A DNA stretch of 25,486 nucleotides from CAZTPJ01 sp964614515 (GTDB lineage Bacteria > Planctomycetota > Phycisphaerae > Phycisphaerales > UBA1924), in contig CAZTPJ010000053.1 of the NCBI GenBank assembly GCA_964614515.1, positions 1-25,486 on the forward strand, in the 5' to 3' direction. The position numbers were made by a program, and so were the translations under genes. Each line of letters opens with the position of its first letter. Within the stretch, counting starts at the first letter, position 1. Under the pieces are notes generated by a model. It ran no database searches. It was given only the letters and a program-made list of their open reading frames with translations, and had not been told where the DNA came from. Of this stretch, positions 22,632 through 25,486 are shown piece by piece.

Positions 22632-23757
22632 TTACGCCCCCGCTCCCGCGCGTTCCTTCTCCGACCGGCGCCGCTTGAGCTCCGCATCCACGAAGTCCTG
22701 AATATCGCCGCGCAGCACGGCCAGATAGTCCGAGCGCTCGTGCCCGGTGCGATGATCCTTGACGCGATTGTCATAGAACACATACGAACGGATCTGCGTG
22801 CCCCAGCCGCGTTCGACGGCCCCGCCGCTGGCCGCGGCGATTTCCATCTCGCGCTTGTCGTCTTCCATCTGCTGGAGTTTGGCCAGCAGGATGCGCATGG
22901 CCTGGCTGCGATTCTGCGACTGGTCCTTGTAGGTGTTCGTCACGACCTGAATGCCGGTGGGTTTGTGGATGAGTCGCACGGCCGTGGCGACCTTGTTGAC
23001 GTTCTGGCCGCCGGGTCCGCTCGATCGCGCGAAGCCGATGATCTCCAGGTCCTTGTCGGGCACCTGCACGGTGGTCTCTTCGATCTCGGGGGTGACTTCG
23101 ACGGTGGCGAAACTGGTCTGGCGTTTGCCTTGCGCGTTGAAGGGTGAGACGCGGGCCAGGCGATGCGTCCCGCGCTCGGTGGAGAGATACCCGAAGGCAT
23201 ACGGCCCTTTGACATGCAGCGTCACCGAGTCGATGCCGACCTCAACGCCGAAGCCCTTGTCCACCTCTTCGACTTCCCATTCCATCTTTTCGCAGTAGTA
23301 CAGGTACATGCGAAAGAGCATTTCGGTCCAGTCGTTGGCTTCGGTGCCGCCGACGCCGGCCGAGATGGTCAGGAAGCAGTTGCGATGGTCGTGCTTGCCC
23401 GAGAGCAGCGAGTGGAGTTCCACCTTGTCCATGTCGCGGGTGAGCGTGAAGAGCTGTTCATCCGCTTCGGCCAAGAGACCCTTGTCCCCCGCCTCGCGCG
23501 AAAGTTCATACGCCACGCGGGCATCATCAAAGCGGGTGATCGCATCGCGCAGCGGCTCGATCTGGGCCTTGACGGCCTTCATGTCGGCGATGATTTTGCG
23601 GGCCGACTCTGGATTGTTCCAGAGTTCGGGGTCTTCCATGCGGGTTTCGAGTTGCTTGAGCGCGGCGAGTTTGTGGTCGTAGTTAAAGCGAGTCGCGGAT
23701 GGTCAAGATCCGCGCCTCGAGGTCGTCGATGATCGGCTGGTGTGCGTCATAGTGCAT
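22632..23757 (-). CDS. prfB: peptide chain release factor 2, with a +1 programmed frameshift
   Basis: RF2 ends translation at UGA and UAA. The main frame (23684 down to 22632) carries the stop-codon-reading tripeptide S-P-F and the peptidyl-hydrolysis motif G-G-Q in SSGPGGQNVNK, so it is RF2 and not RF1. The N-terminus lies in another frame: ATG 23757 gives MHYDAHQPIIDDLEARILTI-RDSL and then an in-frame TAA. Skipping one T continues as NYDHKLAALKQLETRMEDPE, which matches RF2 ('RGYLDyd.k...l..l......p..W'). The joined protein has 374 residues, with S-P-F at 204-206 and G-G-Q at 249-251, one residue from the E. coli positions 205-207 and 250-252. A minor possibility is initiation at the internal ATG 23639, which would remove 39 residues. 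Confidence 0.93.
23682..23688 (-). other. prfB +1 frameshift site CTT-TAA-C
   Basis: The heptamer CTTTAAC (codon 24 CTT, then TAA, then C) stands where other bacteria have CTTTGAC. The shift skips the first T of TAA and reads AAC (Asn) instead of GAC (Asp). No AGGGGG-like internal Shine-Dalgarno is seen in the bases just upstream (CGCGACTCG). Confidence 0.85.
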
Positions 23758-23762
23758 GGGGG

Positions 23763-23768
23763 AGTATA
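23763..23768 (-). promoter_or_regulatory. -10 element of prfB, leaderless layout
   Basis: TATACT on the minus strand is followed by five C bases and the ATG at 23757. A hairpin CGGGAG-AAA-CTCCCG (23775-23789) covers the spacer and -35 area, where no TTGACA-like hexamer is found; it may be an operator. Confidence 0.55.
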
Positions 23769-23846
23769 GGCCCGCGGGAGAAACTCCCGGGCGGGAGTCG
23801 TGTCATCGTCGATCAAGAACAACCTGGCCCTGCGATGCGCGAGGGG

Positions 23847-25217
23847 CTATGGACACCCCGCGTGAAAGGCGTTGGCGAAGCACAGGAAGTCGAAGATGTC
23901 GCACACGCCGATCCCCGGGTTTGTGCAGCCGCAGGCGTACTCATCCCCGGCCAGGAACATGTGGTTGAAGCACAGGAAGTCGAAGATGTCCAACACGCCG
24001 ACACCCGTGGACTGGTCGCAGTCCGGGTAGCAATCTTCGGATTCGTAGACGCGCGCAAAGACCGGCATTGAGATCGCTGATCCGCCGGGACTCATGATCT
24101 CGAGGCTGTAGTGGCCGGTGTCCATGAGCATCGTCGGATCGATGACCAGCCGGTTTGTCTGAGCGCCCATGATGCGGCCATCATCGCGCAGCGGGAGGCC
24201 GTTGTGGCGCCATTGATATGCGAGTGGCCCCTGTCCACAGCCTTTGGCGAAGAACGAGATGGATTGGGGCTGCGGGGCTGATGTTGATTCGGGCTGCGCG
24301 GCGAAGGCCGGGTCGGCCGCGCGTCCAAGGTGCGTCGTCGCGCCCGTGACGGCAACCAGTTCGCCGCGGATGTCATCGTACGAAATCGCCGCGATTGGGG
24401 CGAAGGGATTTTCACCGACGTTGATCACTCGCCAGGCGTTGCCATCAAGGAACCATGTGACCTCGTTGAGTTTCATGGCGATGCCACCGAGGCCCGGATC
24501 GAACGCCATCGCGGGCGCGTTCCACGAGGGTGGACCCAGTGTCGCGAGTTGTTCCCATCGAACGCCATCCCACGTCCATGTGTCGGGGTGGCCGCCGCCA
24601 AAAAGCACGGTCCGCCGGTTGATGGGGTCGTAGGCCATGGCCGCCAGCCCTCGCGCGGCGGGTCCGGTTGTGGCCGCGAGACGCCACGCACGGCCATCGA
24701 AGATCCATGTTTCCGGCGGGAGGAGTTGATTGCCCGGTCCGATGCCGCCAAAGACGACCAGTTCTCCGCGGTGCTGATCGAAGGCCATCGAATGACGGCT
24801 GCGCGCGGCGCTGGCCCCGGCCGGGATCTCTTCCCACTGCTGGCCATCCCAGGCCCACATGTCGCCGAAAAACCCTGACCACTCCCCACCATGAAGAATC
24901 ACTCTCGATGCGCGGGCATCGAAGGCGATCGCGAAGTATCGCCGGGGGAGCGGACCCGGCGCCTGCCGCTCCACCCACGCGTGGCCATCCCATTCAGCCA
25001 GCGTCAGCCGGGCCGGGTTCGGCAGGAATCCCATTCCCACCGTGACCTGGCGCGATGCATCATACGTCAGGCGCGAGATTCCCAATACCTTCGGGATCGC
25101 CGGTCCGTCATCCCATCGCACGCACGGTTGGGCCAGCGCTGCCGGCGCTGCCGCGCCAACAAGCCCCACGGCGAGACATGTGCGGCGATCGACGATCCAT
25201 GAACTCTGTGATGTCAT
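23847..25217 (-). CDS. exported kelch/Ig-like protein with GC-type dockerin-like C-terminus
   Basis: The 456-residue secreted protein starts with a signal peptide (residues 1-30, ending AAPAALAQ). Residues about 40-300 hold kelch-like blades, with repeated 'MAFD....ELVVFGG....W.WdG..W' units (for example GELVVFGGIGPG, then ETWIFDGRAWRL). Residues about 315-390 look like an immunoglobulin-type domain (AYQWRHNGLPL, then LVIDPTMLMDTGHYSLEI). Residues 396-456 are a Cys-rich tail with two near-identical halves, GVGVLDIFDFLCFNHMFLAG and GIGVCDIFDFLCFANAFHAG, each with Asp-rich dockerin-like loops. That tail is the planctomycete GC-type dockerin-like sorting module. Its partner is unknown. GGGAGG seven bases before the ATG fixes the start. 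Confidence 0.85.
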   Translation of the reverse strand: MTSQSSWIVDRRTCLAVGLVGAAAPAALAQPCVRWDDGPAIPKVLGISRLTYDASRQVTVGMGFLPNPARLTLAEWDGHAWVERQAPGPLPRRYFAIAFDARASRVILHGGEWSGFFGDMWAWDGQQWEEIPAGASAARSRHSMAFDQHRGELVVFGGIGPGNQLLPPETWIFDGRAWRLAATTGPAARGLAAMAYDPINRRTVLFGGGHPDTWTWDGVRWEQLATLGPPSWNAPAMAFDPGLGGIAMKLNEVTWFLDGNAWRVINVGENPFAPIAAISYDDIRGELVAVTGATTHLGRAADPAFAAQPESTSAPQPQSISFFAKGCGQGPLAYQWRHNGLPLRDDGRIMGAQTNRLVIDPTMLMDTGHYSLEIMSPGGSAISMPVFARVYESEDCYPDCDQSTGVGVLDIFDFLCFNHMFLAGDEYACGCTNPGIGVCDIFDFLCFANAFHAGCP

Positions 25218-25245
25218 CGTGCGACCTCCCGGCTACGACCCCACC

Positions 25246-25274
25246 AGTGTACCAGCACACGCCCGCGTGTGCAA
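25246..25274 (-). promoter_or_regulatory. sigma70-type promoter of the kelch/dockerin-like gene
   Basis: TTGCAC (25269-25274), a 17-base spacer and TACACT (25246-25251) on the minus strand, with a leader of about 22 bases that contains the Shine-Dalgarno. This is the conventional layout, unlike the leaderless genes nearby. Confidence 0.65.
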
Positions 25275-25410
25275 GGCCGCTCAACATCAGAATCAGGGCA
25301 ACCGCATGATCCAGAGCCCGGCCTCTTCCCCCTCCGCGCCTTGCATCCAGGCGACGTGACAGGGTCTCATGCTTCCGATCGGGCGGTGGCGGTGCGGCTG
25401 CGGCCACACG

Positions 25411-25447
25411 AAAACGGGCGCGGGGGTTCACCAAACCCTCGCGCCCG
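25411..25447 (-). terminator. Rho-independent terminator of a gene beyond the right edge
   Basis: A 14-bp stem with one G-T pair (25415-25428 with 25434-25447) and a five-base loop is followed on the minus strand by TTTT. The gene it would end must lie at or beyond the right end. The bases from 25275 to 25410 show no supportable gene. Confidence 0.75.
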
Positions 25448-25486
25448 CAGGAGCATCGTGAAGGATGTCGGCGGCGGCGAATCAGG

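Noticed and set aside
22632..23757. prfB as a frameshifted pseudogene
   Set aside because: The break is exactly at the canonical RF2 slip position, the downstream protein is fully conserved, and the joined length and motif positions match RF2.
25108..25434. 108-aa minus-strand ORF with a hydrophobic stretch
   Set aside because: It overlaps the promoter and N-terminus of the kelch/dockerin-like gene in another frame and has no SD or recognisable domain.
1..25486. tRNA, rRNA, tmRNA or riboswitch genes
   Set aside because: I looked for TTCGAATC-type T-arms and conserved RNA cores and saw none; a covariance search would be decisive.

Overview
The window looks like chromosomal DNA of a high-GC planctomycete, most likely of the Phycisphaerae. 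The best marker is the C-terminus of the gene at 23847..25217, a cysteine-rich tandem 'IFDFLCF' cassette of the GC-type dockerin-like kind that I associate with Phycisphaerales exported proteins. Other fitting traits are a stand-alone STN/secretin-N-like exported protein, many short single-gene units, and several families of palindromic intergenic repeats. I found no tRNA, rRNA, CRISPR array, integrase, transposase or phage gene.

Layout, left to right. 1-5.6 kb: the end of an ABC exporter ATPase; a minus-strand unit of a small protein, a nucleotidyltransferase-fold protein and an SDR protein lacking the usual catalytic Tyr/Lys; smpB; an exported STN-like protein with a clear terminator; a strange, almost uncharged 414-residue FG/NPF-repeat protein; and rpsU with a good promoter and a leader hairpin. 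5.6-13.8 kb: a tandem and dispersed palindromic repeat, a lipoprotein, a secreted 633-aa protein with hydrolase-like features and a Gly/Gln-rich linker, gmk, a secreted serine hydrolase, an SRPBCC protein, a beta-barrel-type outer-membrane protein, another lipoprotein and ispF. 13.8-19.7 kb: a 41-bp inverted repeat pair, a classical SDR, murJ, a glyoxalase-II-like metallohydrolase divergent from a cupin, an exported erythromycin-esterase-family protein, and a 340-bp cluster of palindromic repeats. 19.7-25.5 kb: a cobalamin-binding domain fused to a MeaB-type GTPase with no mutase domain, a compact restriction-modification pair, prfB with a +1 frameshift site, an exported kelch/Ig/dockerin-like protein, and a terminator facing a gene beyond the right edge.

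How the genes relate. Housekeeping genes (smpB, rpsU, gmk, ispF, murJ, prfB) are interspersed with exported proteins of unknown role, and only a few neighbours look co-transcribed: the small protein/nucleotidyltransferase/SDR set, serine hydrolase/SRPBCC, and methyltransferase/endonuclease. Eight genes have a -10-like hexamer ending only 5-8 bases before the start codon, so their transcripts would be leaderless or nearly so.

The most notable points are the prfB frameshift site, where the in-frame stop is UAA instead of the usual UGA; the FG/NPF-repeat protein; the recurrent leaderless-promoter layout; the B12-GTPase fusion; and the restriction-modification pair of unknown specificity.
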